Positions 11,667 through 22,656 of a DNA stretch of 64,000 bases are shown piece by piece. The translations under genes were made by a program, and so were the position numbers. Below the pieces are notes generated by a model, which saw only the letters and a program-made list of their open reading frames with translations, did not search any database and had not been told where the DNA came from. The first letter of the stretch is position 1. The number at the start of each line of letters is the position of its first letter. This DNA is from Anthoceros angustus. Lineage: Eukaryota; Streptophyta; Anthocerotopsida; Anthocerotales; Anthocerotaceae. The stretch lies in assembly GCA_010909165.1 (NCBI GenBank), contig VJWM01000103.1, forward strand, positions 930,001 to 994,000, in the 5' to 3' direction.

Positions 11667-12238
11667 GGGGATGCCTTGAGCAGCCAGACGCTGCAGCTCA
11701 CCTAATTGTATCCGCTTCTTCGAAAGCTGCTCAGCAAAGTGACAACCACGGAGAGTTCCATGAGCAGCACAACCACGTCCGACATGCGTACCTGGAAGAG
11801 ACAAGTGCCTACCTCAGCAGCAAACAGACCAACCCGGGCATCGAACGAGCTGGTTCTCTGAGGAGCCTCCGTGTCAGGCAAGGACGGCGCACTGGAAGCG
11901 TTGGAGTCCGCACCCGCTGACGGCGCAGTCGCGGTCGACACAGCGCCAAGTTTTTCCCTTCACTGACATTTTCCACCTTGTACACCTCCTTCTCAAAATC
12001 AGTCCCAAAATCGTCGCTAATCACCTTCGGCTTGTAGGCCTTCACTCCGCTGTCCCAGAGCGAAACGTCCGACTTCCTTCCCTTCCCCCTCCCACTGGGA
12101 CTTCGATCTGGCCCTGTCCTTACTCGCATTCTCCGGGTTGTACCTGCTCCTGGCAGCGGAAGCGGGCTTGGAGGCCCAGGCTGAGCTGTTGAGCCAATCC
12201 GGCACAGGCTTAGCATTTCCAGATCGTGCGGCCATCAT
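11667..12238 (-). pseudogene. TBC gene 5' fragment (exon 1 and part of exon 2)
   Basis: Exon 1 copy is 12,238-11,813; the exon 2 part is about 11,726-11,667. The start codon and first donor are kept, but single- and two-base losses shift the frame at about 11,950 and 12,075. The catalytic TBC domain is absent. The promoter is copied as well, so a short transcript is possible but no Rab-GAP can be made. Confidence 0.85.
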
Positions 12239-13343
12239 CTTCGGCCGATACCGGCACTCCAACCTCAATCTCTAACCAAACATCCCTCGCAATTGCACGC
12301 CAAAAGCGCCGCCATTTTTCTCCTATCCCTGCCTCCCACCATCCTAGATCCGATGCACCAGCTTCCAGCCGCCCCACCTTCTCGTCCCAGCCCTAGCAAA
12401 CCCTGGCTCCCTCCCCTCTCCCGCATCCCAGCCCGCTCAAGCCGTGCAAACACGGCGCGCACTCCAACTGCTCCAAATTGCGAGAGACCGAAGCGAGCCC
12501 GAGTCCGACGGCGGCTGCGTCCGCGCGATGGCGCTGGAAGGCCAGAAAATTTGGAGCGCGGCTATGGCTGCGTGGCAGGCGGCGGAGGGGCTGGTACGAT
12601 CCAGGATCCGCCTCGTGCGTGTTCTGCGCTGTTGTTCCCGCGCAAGCCGCGGGGAGCTGGAGGCTGTTTCGTTCTTGGCTCCAGAGGTTGCTGGGATTGT
12701 GGGATTGTGGACGCATGCGCGGATTTACCTACGACTCACCTCGTACCCTGCGCCTTGCCACCTGGACACACTCACGCCCGCCAAATATGCTCGCCCGCCC
12801 TTCTTTATTAGGTAGCAGGGGCCCATCACGCGGTAAAATGTTACGAATTTGCTACGCAACGGGTACGCGTAGGCAAACCGCGGTCCTATGGGCGCGGAGA
12901 TGGGCCACCATTTGCGCCTCGCCCCTGTCCACACTTCCTGCCATTTCAATGCCCCACTTCACTGCCGTGATATCTCGTGGCTTTGCAAGTGCCCGCAAGC
13001 GCGTAGGGCTGCCGGCTAAAGGTACCCACAGGTTTTGCCACAATCGGGTTTATAGCCTGAGATCGTAGAGAGATACCTAGTTTCTATAAGCGTATCCAAG
13101 GGAGGGTTCAAAGTGTAGGGTCTTCCAATGGGTTACTCACAACTCTGCGGGTGGTGGGAATTTGTAATGTCTATGAGCTGATTCTGCCCCTCAGCGGGCT
13201 GCCCTCCGAGATGGATCAAAGTCAAGCTTAATCCTGCTATCCCCTGGTTTTGGCAGGGATTACAATTTGTGAAAAGCGACACGATGTAAAAGGGGTTCCC
13301 ATCGACCCCTTGTGCCGATGCTGAATCCTGGGCGGGGATGCAT
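11667..13343. repeat. Tandem duplication, unit B
   Basis: Second copy of 9,973-11,666, colinear over its whole length. Most of the differences are small indels, e.g. a T run of 6 to 5 at about 11,950, loss of 3 bp at about 12,040 and of 2 bp at about 12,075, with a cluster at about 12,595-12,670. It ends at the same GGGGATG but continues into CATGGCTCAATTTG of the LINE. Confidence 0.9.
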
Positions 13344-13771
13344 GGCTCAATTTGAAGACCCTGGTCAACTTGCCTTGCCTCTTGCAACCCAGCTCACGTC
13401 CTATAATTGGACAAATCTCTAGGAAAACCTATCCCGAGGAGACTAGATAGGATCTATGTCCCGACCTCTATGCTTTTCCGTGTCCAGTGGTTTTTCCATT
13501 GTTAAAGATGCTGCTCTGGACCATACTCCATTCTCCTATGCCTTACACGCACTCAATCCCGGTTGTGCTCTTGCCTCTCGGCGGTTGTCGTATGAACACC
13601 AAGGCTCAAGCTAGGGGTGGAAGAGGATCCGGGGCATCTTCCAACAACTTGAGACGAGGGATGATCTTTCCGGCTTAATAAATTCAAGGGCATGAGGCTC
13701 CTCCTCCTCCTTAAGAGAAGGTCTTGACATTAAAAGGAGGAACGCAAGGAGAAGCGGCCGTTGAGGGATGC
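13180..13771 (+). mobile_element. LINE endonuclease fragment and linker, degenerate
   Basis: Continues the LINE beyond the point where unit A stops: endonuclease C-terminal part with a RLDRIYVPTSMLF-like stretch (about 13,440-13,475), then the linker that elsewhere reads EERIRGIFQQLETRDD. Frame broken many times. Ends where GGATGCT-CCGGCACTC joins the TBC upstream region. Confidence 0.5.
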
Positions 13772-14645
13772 TCCGGCACTCCAACCTCAATCTCTAACCA
13801 AACATCCTCGCAATTGCACGCCAAAAGCGCCGCCATTTTTCTCCTATCCCCTGCCTCCCACCATCCTAGATCCGATGCACCAGCTTCCAGCCGCCCCACC
13901 TTCTCGTCCCAGCCCTAGCAAACCCTGGCTCCTCCTCTCCCGCATCCCAGCCCGCTCAAGCCATGTGCAAACACGGCGCGCACTCCAACTGCTCCAAATT
14001 GCGAGAGACCGAAGCGAGCCCGAGTCCGACGGCGGCTGCGTCCGCGCGATGGCGCTGGAAGGCCAGAAAAATTGGCTGCGTGGCAGGCGGCGGAGGGGCT
14101 GGTACGATCCAGGATCCGCCTTCGTGCTGCTTGTCTGTTTTCGCTGTTCCCGCGCAAGCCGCGGGGAGCTGGAGGCTGTTCTCGTTCTTGGCTCCAGAGG
14201 TTGCTGGGATTGTGGGATTGTGGACGCATGCGCGGATTTACCTACGACTCACCTCGTACCCTGCGCCTTGCCACCTGGACACACTCACGCCCGCCAAATA
14301 TGCTCGCCCGCCCTTCTTTATTAGGTAGCAGGGGCCCATCACGCGGTAAAATGTTACGAATTTGCTACGCAACGGGTACGCGTAGGCAAACCGCGGTCCC
14401 TATGGGCGCGGAGATGGGCCACCATTTGCGCCTCGCCCCTGTCCACACTTCCTGCCATTTCAATGCCCCACTTCACTGCCGTGATATCTCGTGGCTTTGC
14501 AAGTGCCCGCAAGCGCGTAGGGCTGCCGGCTAAAAGGTACCCACAGGTTTTGCCACAATCGGGTTGCATAGCCTGAGATCGTAGAGAGATACCTAGTTTC
14601 TATAAGCGTATCCAAGGGAGGGTTCAAAGTGTAGGGTCTTCCAAT
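13772..14645. repeat. Third copy of TBC upstream region
   Basis: Begins at CCGGCACTCCAACC, matching 10,565 and 12,252 just upstream of the TBC start codon, and runs to the LINE border. The TBC coding part is absent. The left junction shares CCGGCACTC with an altered LINE sequence also seen at 18,218. Confidence 0.9.
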
Positions 14646-14689
14646 GGGTTACTCACAACTCTGGTGGGAATTTGTAATGTCTATGAGCT

Positions 14690-15414
14690 GATCTGCCTCA
14701 GCGGGCTGCCCCTCTGGAGATGGATCAAAGTCAAGCTTAATCCTGCTATCCCCTGGTTTTTGGCAGGGGATTACAATTTTGTGAAAAGCGACACGATGTA
14801 AAAGGGGTTCTCGACTTGTGCGATGCGAGGTCTGTCCCTGGGCCGAGGGATGCATGGCTCAATTTGGAAGACCCTTGGTCAACTTGCCTTGCCCTCTTGC
14901 AACCCAGCTCCCTGTCCTATAATTGGACAAATCTCTAGGAAAACCTTATCCCGAGGAGACTAGATAGGATCTATGTCCCGACCTCTATGCTTTTCCGTGT
15001 CCAGGGTTTTTCCATTGTTCCGGGTACTGCTCTGTCGGACCATACTCCAATTCTCCTATGCCTTACCTGCACTCAATCCGGTGTGGCAACTCTTGCTGCC
15101 TCTCGGCAGATTTATCGTATGAACACCAAGCTGCTCAAGAAGCTAGGGGTGGAAGAGAGGATCCGGGGCATCTTCCAACAACTTGAGACGAGGGATGATC
15201 TTTCTGGGCTTAATAAATTACTGAAGGGCATGAGGCTCAGCTCCTCCTCCTTAAGAAGGTCTTGACATTAAAAAGGAGGAACGCAAGGAGAAGGCGGTCG
15301 TTGAGGGATGCTCGCGTACTTCATAGAGCTGCCTATGTCAATCCACCGCTCGCTTTTCCGCCTTACGGGTGCTCGTTTCAAAGCGGATTGTTTTGAAGAA
15401 GCTCTTTGTTAGAG
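14690..15414 (+). mobile_element. LINE endonuclease C-terminus and linker
   Basis: Contains the endonuclease strand around AGDYNF (about 14,760), RLDRIYVPTSMLF (about 14,960) and SDHTPILL (about 15,035), the conserved SDH end of the AP-endonuclease fold. A linker with LGVEERIRGIFQQLETRDD (about 15,145-15,200) follows. The reverse transcriptase is absent. Several frameshifts and stops; not functional. Confidence 0.6.
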
Positions 15415-15415
15415 T

Positions 15416-15575
15416 AAATAAAGTTTGGTTAAACCTATACACATTTAGGTTGTATGGAGTTATGTTAGGTACATTATTGAACGGTCCATATATGTGGTAT
15501 TTAAACATTTTGTATATGCGATATCAATTCTAACTATCTAAGGTTCAAGCTCTACTTTTGCTTGTTTATTTTTCA
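15416..15575 (+). mobile_element. Short copia LTR-like segment, copy 1
   Basis: A/T-rich segment ending in TTTTTCA directly before a tRNA-iMet primer site at 15,576. Other copies end at 16,567, 17,529 and 18,466. The likely 5' end is TGTATGGAG, giving only about 130 bp, short for a copia LTR. Confidence 0.5.
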
Positions 15576-15715
15576 TGGTATCGAGCCTAGCTCGATTCTT
15601 GAATCTCCATGCGCCATGTCGAGACGAGGATGTACTGCTAGGTGCACGTGTAGGTAATCCCGGGTCGAGGTGACAGGAAGACCACCACTTAGGCCCATCA
15701 ATTTGTACCTCTGAG

Positions 15716-16397
15716 ATGGATCAAAGTCAAGCTTAATCCTGCTATCCCCTGGTTTTGGGGGATTACAATTTGTGAAAAGCGACACGATGTAAAAGGGGTT
15801 CCCATCAATTGTGCGGCTGTGTCCCGCCGGAACCGAGGGATGCATGGCTCAATTTGAAGACCCTTGGTCAACTTGCCTTGCCTCTTGCAACCCAGCCTCG
15901 TCCTATAATTGGACAAATCTCTAGGAAAACCTTATCCCGAGGAGACTAGATAGGATCTATGTCCCGACCTCTATGCTTTTCCGTGTCCGTGGTTTTTCCA
16001 TTGTTCGCAATCGCCTGCCGGACCATACTCCACCTTCTCCTATGCCTTACCGCACTCAATCCGGTGTGGTAACTTTGCCGCTCTCACATTTATCGTATGA
16101 ACACCAAGTCGCTCAAGAAGCTAGGTGGAAGAGAGGATCCGGCATCTTCCAACAACTTGAGACGAGGGATGATCTTTCTGGGCTTAATAAATTACTGAAG
16201 GGCATGAGGCTCAGCTCCTCCTCCTTAAGAAGGCTGGGTGCTGACATTAAAAAGGAGGAACGCAAGGAGAAGCAGTCGTTGAGGGATGCTCTGGGCAGAC
16301 TTCATAGAGCTGCCTATGTCAATCCACCCTGCTCTGCTTCTTCTGCTCTTACGCGGGGTGCTCGTTTCAAACTGGATTGTTTTGAAGAAGCTCTTTG
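15716..16397 (+). mobile_element. LINE endonuclease and linker, second copy
   Basis: Joined to the copia leader at a shared GAGATGGATCAAAG. The linker frame 15,973-16,401 is open, containing FQQLETRDDLSGLNKLLKG and a Lys/Glu-rich helix. This copy keeps the most CAG and CTG triplets of the set and is the best reference for the others. Confidence 0.55.
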
Positions 16398-16567
16398 TTA
16401 GAGTAAATAAAGTTTGGTTAAACCTATACACATTTAGGGTTGTATGGAGTTATGTTAGGGTACATTATTGAACAGTCATATATGTGGTATTTAAACATTT
16501 TTGTATATGCGATATCAATTCTAACTATCTAAGGTTCAAGCTCTCGCCTTTGCTTGTTTATTTTTCA
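16398..16567 (+). mobile_element. Short copia LTR-like segment, copy 2 (best preserved)
   Basis: Same segment as at 15,416, without the small losses. Ends in TTTTTCA immediately before the intact primer site. Confidence 0.55.
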
Positions 16568-16579
16568 TGGTATCAGAGC
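16568..16579 (+). other. Primer-binding site, tRNA-iMet, intact
   Basis: TGGTATCAGAGC, complementary to the 3' end of initiator tRNA-Met, the standard Ty1/copia minus-strand primer. Also intact at 17,530 and 20,769; at 15,576, 18,467 and 19,613 it reads TGGTATCGAGC with one base lost. Confidence 0.9.
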
Positions 16580-16710
16580 CTAGCTCTGATTCTTGAATCT
16601 CCATGCGCCATGTCGAGACGAGGATGTACTGCTAGGTCTGCACGTGTAGGTAATCCTGGTCGAGGTAGACAAGGAAGACCACCACTTAGGCCCCATCAAT
16701 TTGTACCTCT
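16580..16710 (+). mobile_element. Copia leader and start of gag
   Basis: After the primer site a frame opens at ATG 16,610 and reads MSRRGCTARSARVG, a basic N-terminus. After about 34 codons it runs straight into LINE endonuclease sequence, so this is a chimeric junction and not a real gag gene. Confidence 0.5.
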
Positions 16711-17367
16711 GAGATGGATCAAAGTCAAGCTTAATCCTGCTATCCCCTGGTTTTGGGGGATTACAATTTGTGAAAAGCGACACGATGTAAAAGGGGTTCC
16801 CATCAATTGTGCGGCTGTGTCCCGGCCGGAACTCGAGGGATGCATGGCTCAATTTGAAGACCCTTGGTCAACTTGCCTTGCCCTCTTGCAACCCAGCCTC
16901 GTCCTATAATTGGACAAATCTCTAGGAAAACCTTATCCCGAGGAGACTAGATAGGATCTATGTCCCGACCTCTATGCTTTTCCGTGTCCGTGGTTTTTCC
17001 ATTGTTCGCAATCGCCTGCCGGACCATACTCCATTCTCCTATGCCTTACCGCACTCAATCCGGTGTGGTAACTTTGCCGCTCTCACATTTATCGTATGAA
17101 CACCAAGTCGCTCAAGAAGCTAGGGGTGGAAGAGAGGATCCGGGGCATCTTCCAACAACTTGAGACGAGGGATGATCTTTCCGGCTTAATAAATTATCGG
17201 GCATGAGGCTCGCCTCCTCCTTAAGAAGGTCGACATTAAAAGGAGGAACGCAAGGAGAAGGCCGTTGAGGGATGCTCTGGGCAGACTTCATAGAGCTGCC
17301 TATGTCAATCCACCCCGCCTCGCTTCCGCCTACGGGTGCTCAAATGGATTGTTTTGAAGAAGCTCTT
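16711..17367 (+). mobile_element. LINE endonuclease and linker, third copy
   Basis: Colinear with 15,716-16,397 but more indels, many of them at former CAG/CTG sites. No intact frame. Confidence 0.5.
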
Positions 17368-17664
17368 TGTTAGAGTAAATAAAGTTTGCTAAACCTATAC
17401 ATTTAGGGTTGTATGGAGTTATGTTAGTACATTATTGAAATCATATGTGGTATTTAAACATTTTGTATATGCGATATCAATTCTAACTATCTAAGGTTCA
17501 AGCTCTCGCCTTTGCTTGTTTATTTTTCATGGTATCAGAGCCTAGCTCTGATTCTTGAATCTCCATGCGCCATGTCGGCCCAGGATGTACTGCTAGGTGC
17601 ACGCAGGTAATCCCGGGTCGAGACAAGGAAGACCACCACTTAGGCCCCATCAATTTGTACCTAC
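17368..17664 (+). mobile_element. Short copia LTR-like segment, primer site and leader, copy 3
   Basis: LTR-like part to 17,529, intact primer site at 17,530-17,541, leader to about 17,664. Then a direct jump into RNase H, skipping gag, protease, integrase and RT. Confidence 0.5.
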
Positions 17665-18035
17665 AGATATCGTGCTTCTTACCTCATATGCGGATGCTGA
17701 CTCGGCTTCAAATGCCAACACTAGAAAGAGTCTTTCAGCTTATTGTTTCCTTCTAGCCTCTGGGTCTGTTAGTTGGAGTTGCAAGAACCAAGCTTCTCTT
17801 GCTTTGTCTTCTACTGAAGCCAAGTACAAAGCCTTGATAGATGCCTGCAAGGAGGCAAAGTGGGAACGTCAATTCCATGATTCAAAATCGGTCAAACTAA
17901 TCCCACTAACTTGTTTTGTGATAATATGGGTGCTATAGCTTTAATTGCTAATCCTAGGTTTCATGCTAGGACTAAACGTGATAGAGCTTTACCACCATTA
18001 CATTCGGATGTTGTCGAGAGGTATAGTTAAGTACA
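17665..18035 (+). pseudogene. Ty1/copia RNase H fragment, copy 1
   Basis: Reads ADADSASNANTRKSLSAYCF and WSCKNQASLALSSTEAKYKAL, the copia RNase H domain, with frameshifts near 17,880 and 17,980. Ends at about 18,035 by joining LINE linker sequence (GTATGAACACC). Confidence 0.8.
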
Positions 18036-18599
18036 TCGTATGAACACCAAGGCTGCTCAAGCTGGGGTGGAAGAGAGGATCCGGCATCTTCCAACAACTT
18101 GAGACGAGGGATGATCTTTCCGGCTTAATACCATTCAAGGGCATGAGGCTCGCCTCCTCCTCCTTAAGAAGGTCGACATTACAAGGAGGAACGCAAGGAG
18201 AAGGCCGTTGAGGGATGCTCCGGCACTCATAGAGCTGCCTATGTCAATCCACCGCTCGCTTTTCCGCCTTACGGGTGCTCGTTTCAAATGGATTGTTTTG
18301 AAGAAGCTCTTTGTTAGAGTAAATAAAGTTTGCTAAACCTATACATTTAGGTTGTATGGAGTTAGGTACATTATTGAACAGTCATATATGTGGTATTTAA
18401 ACATTTTGTATATGCGATATCAATTCTAACTATCTAAGGTTCAAGCTCTACTTTGTTTATTTTTCATGGTATCGAGCCTAGCTCCGATTCTTGAATCTCC
18501 ATGCGCCATGTCGAGACGAGGATGTACTGCTAGGCACGCGTGTAGGTAATCCCGGCCGAGTACAGAAGACCACCACTTAGGCCCCATCAATTTGTACCC
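18036..18599 (+). mobile_element. LINE linker, LTR-like segment and copia leader, copy 4
   Basis: LINE linker to about 18,313, LTR-like segment to 18,466, altered primer site at 18,467, leader to about 18,599. Same order as the preceding block. Confidence 0.5.
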
Positions 18600-19055
18600 A
18601 TGTGATATCGTGCTTCTTACCTCATGCGACACGATCTTGGCCTGTCAAATGCCAACACTAGAAAGAGTCTTTCAGCTTATTGTTTCCTTCTAGCCTCAGT
18701 TAGCTGGTTGGGCAGAACCAAGCTTCTCTTGCTTTGTCTTCACCGCCAAGTACAAAGCCTTGATAGATGCCCGCAAGGAGGCAAAGTAAACGCGTCAATT
18801 CCATGATTCACATCGTCAAAACTAATCCCACTAACTTGTTTTGTGATAATATGGTGCTATAGCTTTAATTGCTAATCCTAGGTTTCATGCTAGGACTAAA
18901 CGTGATAGAGCTTTACCACCATTACATCTGGATGTTGTCGAGAGAGGTATAGTTAAGTACATCAGCATGTAAGAAAACACCGTTGATATTTTTCACTAAG
19001 GCTCTTCCTAAGTACTTTAAGCACCTAGAGTCTCTAGGTCTTAGGGAGTTTCATT
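18600..19055 (+). pseudogene. Ty1/copia RNase H fragment, copy 2
   Basis: Colinear with 19,741-20,211 but frameshifted many times; the SSTEAKYKAL region is damaged at about 18,745. Runs on into the LTR at about 19,060. Confidence 0.75.
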
Positions 19056-19612
19056 TCTAACCACATAGCCTTGCTACTTGAGCCATCGGGATGGCCTCTT
19101 ACAAATTTCACAGGGGCTTGAGGTTATACTAGTTGGTAACTCCTTAGTCTACTAGTTGTCGTCACACAGTGCTTTTACACATTGTTTTAAAGGCATCCAT
19201 GGTCGAGCCGCTTTTAGTTAGTCAAACTATCATACAAGAAGTCGGTGTGGATGAAACTTCGTCGAGATCTAAACGTGAAGAGACGAGCTCTTAACGTTAG
19301 AAACTGAAAGCTAGTGGATAAACTACTTAGGCAATTTAGAAACCAATTTTTGCTTAGTTACCTTCTGATGGTAGTTTGTGTGCTTTTGGCACCACATTCC
19401 TCCCATTGTAGTTGGAATATAAGGCAGACCACGTGGTTCTGTATCACGTTGGTTAGTCTAACTAGACCTAGTTATAAATGCAGTTAGTTAACTGACAAGC
19501 TAGTTAAAGGACACACCCATTCGATAACCGCTATTTAAGGCCTACCAATGTACCCACCTATTCAGTTGTTAATAGATCATCTTTGATGTGTCTGCTTCCG
19601 TGAATTCCAACT
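19056..19612 (+). mobile_element. Copia long LTR, copy 1
   Basis: Follows the RNase H end and a purine-rich CAGGGGCTTGAGG stretch, and is followed by a primer site at 19,613. Homologous to 20,212-20,768. It thus ends one element copy and begins the next. Exact LTR ends are uncertain; TATTTAAGG at about 19,534 may be its TATA box. Confidence 0.65.
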
Positions 19613-19740
19613 TGGTATCGAGCCTAGCTCGATTCTTGAATCTCCATGCGCCATGTCGAGACGAGGATGTACTGCTAGGTGCACGCAGGTAATCCCGCGA
19701 GGTACAAGGAAGACCACCACTTAGGCCCCACCATCAATTT

Positions 19741-20211
19741 GTACCCATGATATCGTGCTTCTTACATGCGACACGACTTCCAAATGCCAACACTAGAAAG
19801 AGTCTTTCAGCTTATTGTTTCCTTCTAGCCTCTGGGTCTGTTAGTTGGAGTTGCAAGAACCAAGCTTCTCTTGCTTTGTCTTCTACTGAAGCCAAGTACA
19901 AAGCCTTGATAGATGCCTGCAAGGAGGCAAAGTGGGAACGTCAATTCCATGATTCTGTAAATCAGTCGCAAACTAATCCCACTAACTTGTTTTGTGATAA
20001 TATGGGTGCTATAGCTTTAATTGCTAATCCTAGGTTTCATGCTAGGACTAAACGTATAGAGCTTTACCACCATTACATTCGGGATGTTGCTGAGAGAGGT
20101 ATAGTTAAGTACATCAGCACAGAAGAAAACACCGTTGATATTTTCACTAAGGCTCTTCCTAAGTACTTTAAGCACCTAGAGTCTCTAGGTCTTAGGGAGT
20201 TTCATTTCTAA
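19741..20211 (+). CDS. Ty1/copia RNase H domain, open frame
   Basis: An open frame of 154 codons (from 19,747) to the stop at 20,209-20,211. It contains ANTRKSLSAYCFLLASGSVSW, SSTEAKYKALIDACKEAKW, LFCDNMGAIALIANPRFHAR, RIELYHHYIRDV and DIFTKALPKYFKHLESLG, the usual C-terminal end of copia pol. RNase H removes the RNA strand during reverse transcription. The rest of pol is missing: upstream is a primer site and leader. This is an isolated domain, not a working element. Confidence 0.85.
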   Translation, partial: VPMISCFLHATRLPNANTRKSLSAYCFLLASGSVSWSCKNQASLALSSTEAKYKALIDACKEAKWERQFHDSVNQSQTNPTNLFCDNMGAIALIANPRFHARTKRIELYHHYIRDVAERGIVKYISTEENTVDIFTKALPKYFKHLESLGLREFHF

Positions 20212-20768
20212 CTAATAGCCTTGCTACTTGAGCCATCAGGATGGCCTCTTACAAATTTCACAGGGCTTGAGGTTATACTAGTTGGTAACTCCTTAGTCTA
20301 CTAGTTGTCGTCACCTGAGTCTGTTTACACATTGTTTTAAAGGCATCCATGGTCAGAACAGTTTTTAGTTAGTCAAACTATCTGTACAATACAAGTCAGT
20401 ACAGTGGATGAAACTTCAAGCTGAGATCTAAACGTGAACTGACAGTATCGAGCCTTAACGTTAGAAACTGAAAGCTAGTGGATAAACTACTTAGGCAATT
20501 TAGAAACCAATTTTTGCTTAGTTACCTTCTGATGGTAGTTTGTGTGCTTTTGGCACCATTCCTCCATTGTAGTTGGAATATAAGGACCACGTGGTTCTCA
20601 GTTGGTTATCTAACTAGACTAGTTATAAATGCAGTTAGTTAACTGACAAGCTAGTTAAAGGACACACCCATTCGATAACCGCTATTTAAGGCCTACCAAT
20701 GTACCCACCTATTCAGTTGTTAATAGATCATCTTTGATGTGTCTGCTTCCGCATTAGCAATTCCAACT
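20212..20768 (+). mobile_element. Copia long LTR, copy 2
   Basis: Homologous to 19,056-19,612. Lies between an RNase H end and an intact primer site, so it is shared head to tail by two element copies. The downstream copy leaves only leader sequence. Confidence 0.65.
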
Positions 20769-20780
20769 TGGTATCAGAGC
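20769..20780 (+). other. Primer-binding site, tRNA-iMet
   Basis: TGGTATCAGAGC, followed by CATGTACACTC, a leader unlike the TAGCTCTG leader of the other copies. This is the natural leader of the long-LTR element. Confidence 0.85.
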
Positions 20781-22296
20781 CATGTACACTCATGGCTTCC
20801 ATTGCAGCAGATCCCTTGATCATTCTAATCATGAGATTGCTGTTGCCGACAGAATGCTTAGTAGAAGATTGTCTCTAATATAAACTATTGTTGAATAGCT
20901 TTAATTGGATCTGCAAACCTTCTCTATGCATCCTCTAGTTCAGAACTGGATGTTCTGAATTCAAAAAAAAAAAAAAAAAGTTTCTGAACATTAACAAGTC
21001 ATCCAACCGGGTACTGATCTGACCCAAGGGCGCTTAACCATGGAGTTCTGGTCAGGAACGGGCTATGAGTCTTCATATCTCATCGGCACACTTCCAATGT
21101 GCAGGAAAAGAGAGAGATGGAGCGTCAGGACAATGAGGATTCCCCATCCTCTCCCCCCAAACTCGCATTCTCACATTTCTCCAGGCCTTGTTTCCTGCAT
21201 CAGGCTACGTGCCCATCACGTCAAATGGCTAGGAATCCTTGCGAATGGTCTCAGCTCGCCAGTGCAAACAATCGGAACCACGAAGGCCCGCATTTCAGAT
21301 CCACAATTTTTAATGAACTCGCTCCTAGATGGGTGCAATCTGCGGCACAAAACCTTGGAGAGGATCTCCTGCGCCTAATCCTTGCCAGCAGGATCAATCC
21401 AAGTGGCCACTCAATCACTCGTGCTCGCATACACATCCACGTCAAAAAAAAGCAAACTGCACTTTTAAGGCGATCTTGTCCTCGGGGCGTCTCGGTGCCT
21501 CCTGCCACTTCTTGAGGAGCAGATACTTAATAATGTCCTCTTCTCTAACCTAGTAGGACGAGGATTTGTCAGGATTGGATCGGATTGCGGTGGATTTGAG
21601 TCTCAGGCAGTGCAGGCAAATCTCGATAGGAGCTCAAAATCCTCGATTTTGTCTTGGAAGACTTCGTGAGGCGCCGCCTGCTCGCGGCCCGGTGCGAGGC
21701 GCTCAACAAGGCCTTGTTGCCGTCATCCGCACTGTGATTGGGCGAGCGCCTGCGCCCTGCCGCCCCTAGAATGGCGCGCGCCAATGGGCCGCAATCATAC
21801 CGAAACGACAACAAGTTGTCGTTTGAGTGAGTATTTACCCGCATCGAGTGAACGTGGCCGATTTTTGCATTGGTTCCAAACCGGTTCTTACTGGCGCCGT
21901 TTCACATTTGCACGCGTATCCTCCTGGAATTTCCATTTCACCACCAGGATTTCCGACAATTTCTTCAGTTCTTCCTGCTGATGATTCATATTTCCCAAGT
22001 GATTTTGAGACATATCCTCCGCTGAAAATTGAGCCAAGTTCACCACCGTCAGATCCTTCGGTTTCGGTTCCTTTGGCTCATGCTACGGCCTTGTGGGATC
22101 AGCTTGCGAAGACAACAAGATTCTTGGTGGATCTAACTGCTGTTCGCACCCTGGAAAATTCAGCAACTCCGAGTTTGCAAGCTTCTGATCTGCCAGATCC
22201 AGAGCTGGTGTAATTAGTGCATGGAGTGTTGGCTTGGCGGAGTGGGGTAACATTGCCGCCAATCTTTAAAGAATATCGTGCTTTAAATTCTAACTC
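20781..22296. other. Leader and unrecognised DNA with A run
   Basis: About 1.5 kb. An A homopolymer of about 18 lies at 20,962-20,979, possibly a retroposon tail. A frame at 21,827-22,213 is rich in Ser and Pro (PPLKIEPSSPPSDPSVS) and could be an N-terminal gag extension. I recognise no family. Confidence 0.35.
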
Positions 22297-22656
22297 GTGA
22301 TCTCGGCGCCTTATCATAACAATTCGTCGGCTCACGCGTTCGGTTTGAGTGCTCTTGAGATGGCGGGCATGTATGGCTCTTCGGTGTCGCCCTCACGACC
22401 TCCGTCACCCACTCCACCACCACAGGGTACACCCATCGGACCACCACCGATTTCTACTTCGACACCTGGGCCTTCATTGCCGTACTTCAACATCGTGAAC
22501 GTCAATACTGACTTCAAGGAGAAGGACACGTTCAACGGCACAAAGTTTGAGGTGTGGTCCAAGCGCATGAAGACAGCGCTGAATACGAGGGATTTACTCC
22601 CCATTGTGGAAGGTACCGTCCCTCAGCCCTCCGAGCCCCGTTGTAAATCGACTTGA
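22297..22656 (+). pseudogene. Copia gag N-terminal fragment
   Basis: Open frame of 119 codons with a Pro/Ser linker and then FNGTKFEVWSKRMKTALNTR and DLLPIVEGTVPQP. The pattern (NG-x-F-x-W...L...DL...V-x-G) is that of the copia gag polypeptide (DUF4219/UBN2). It ends at 22,656 without the rest of gag or a zinc knuckle. Confidence 0.7.
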
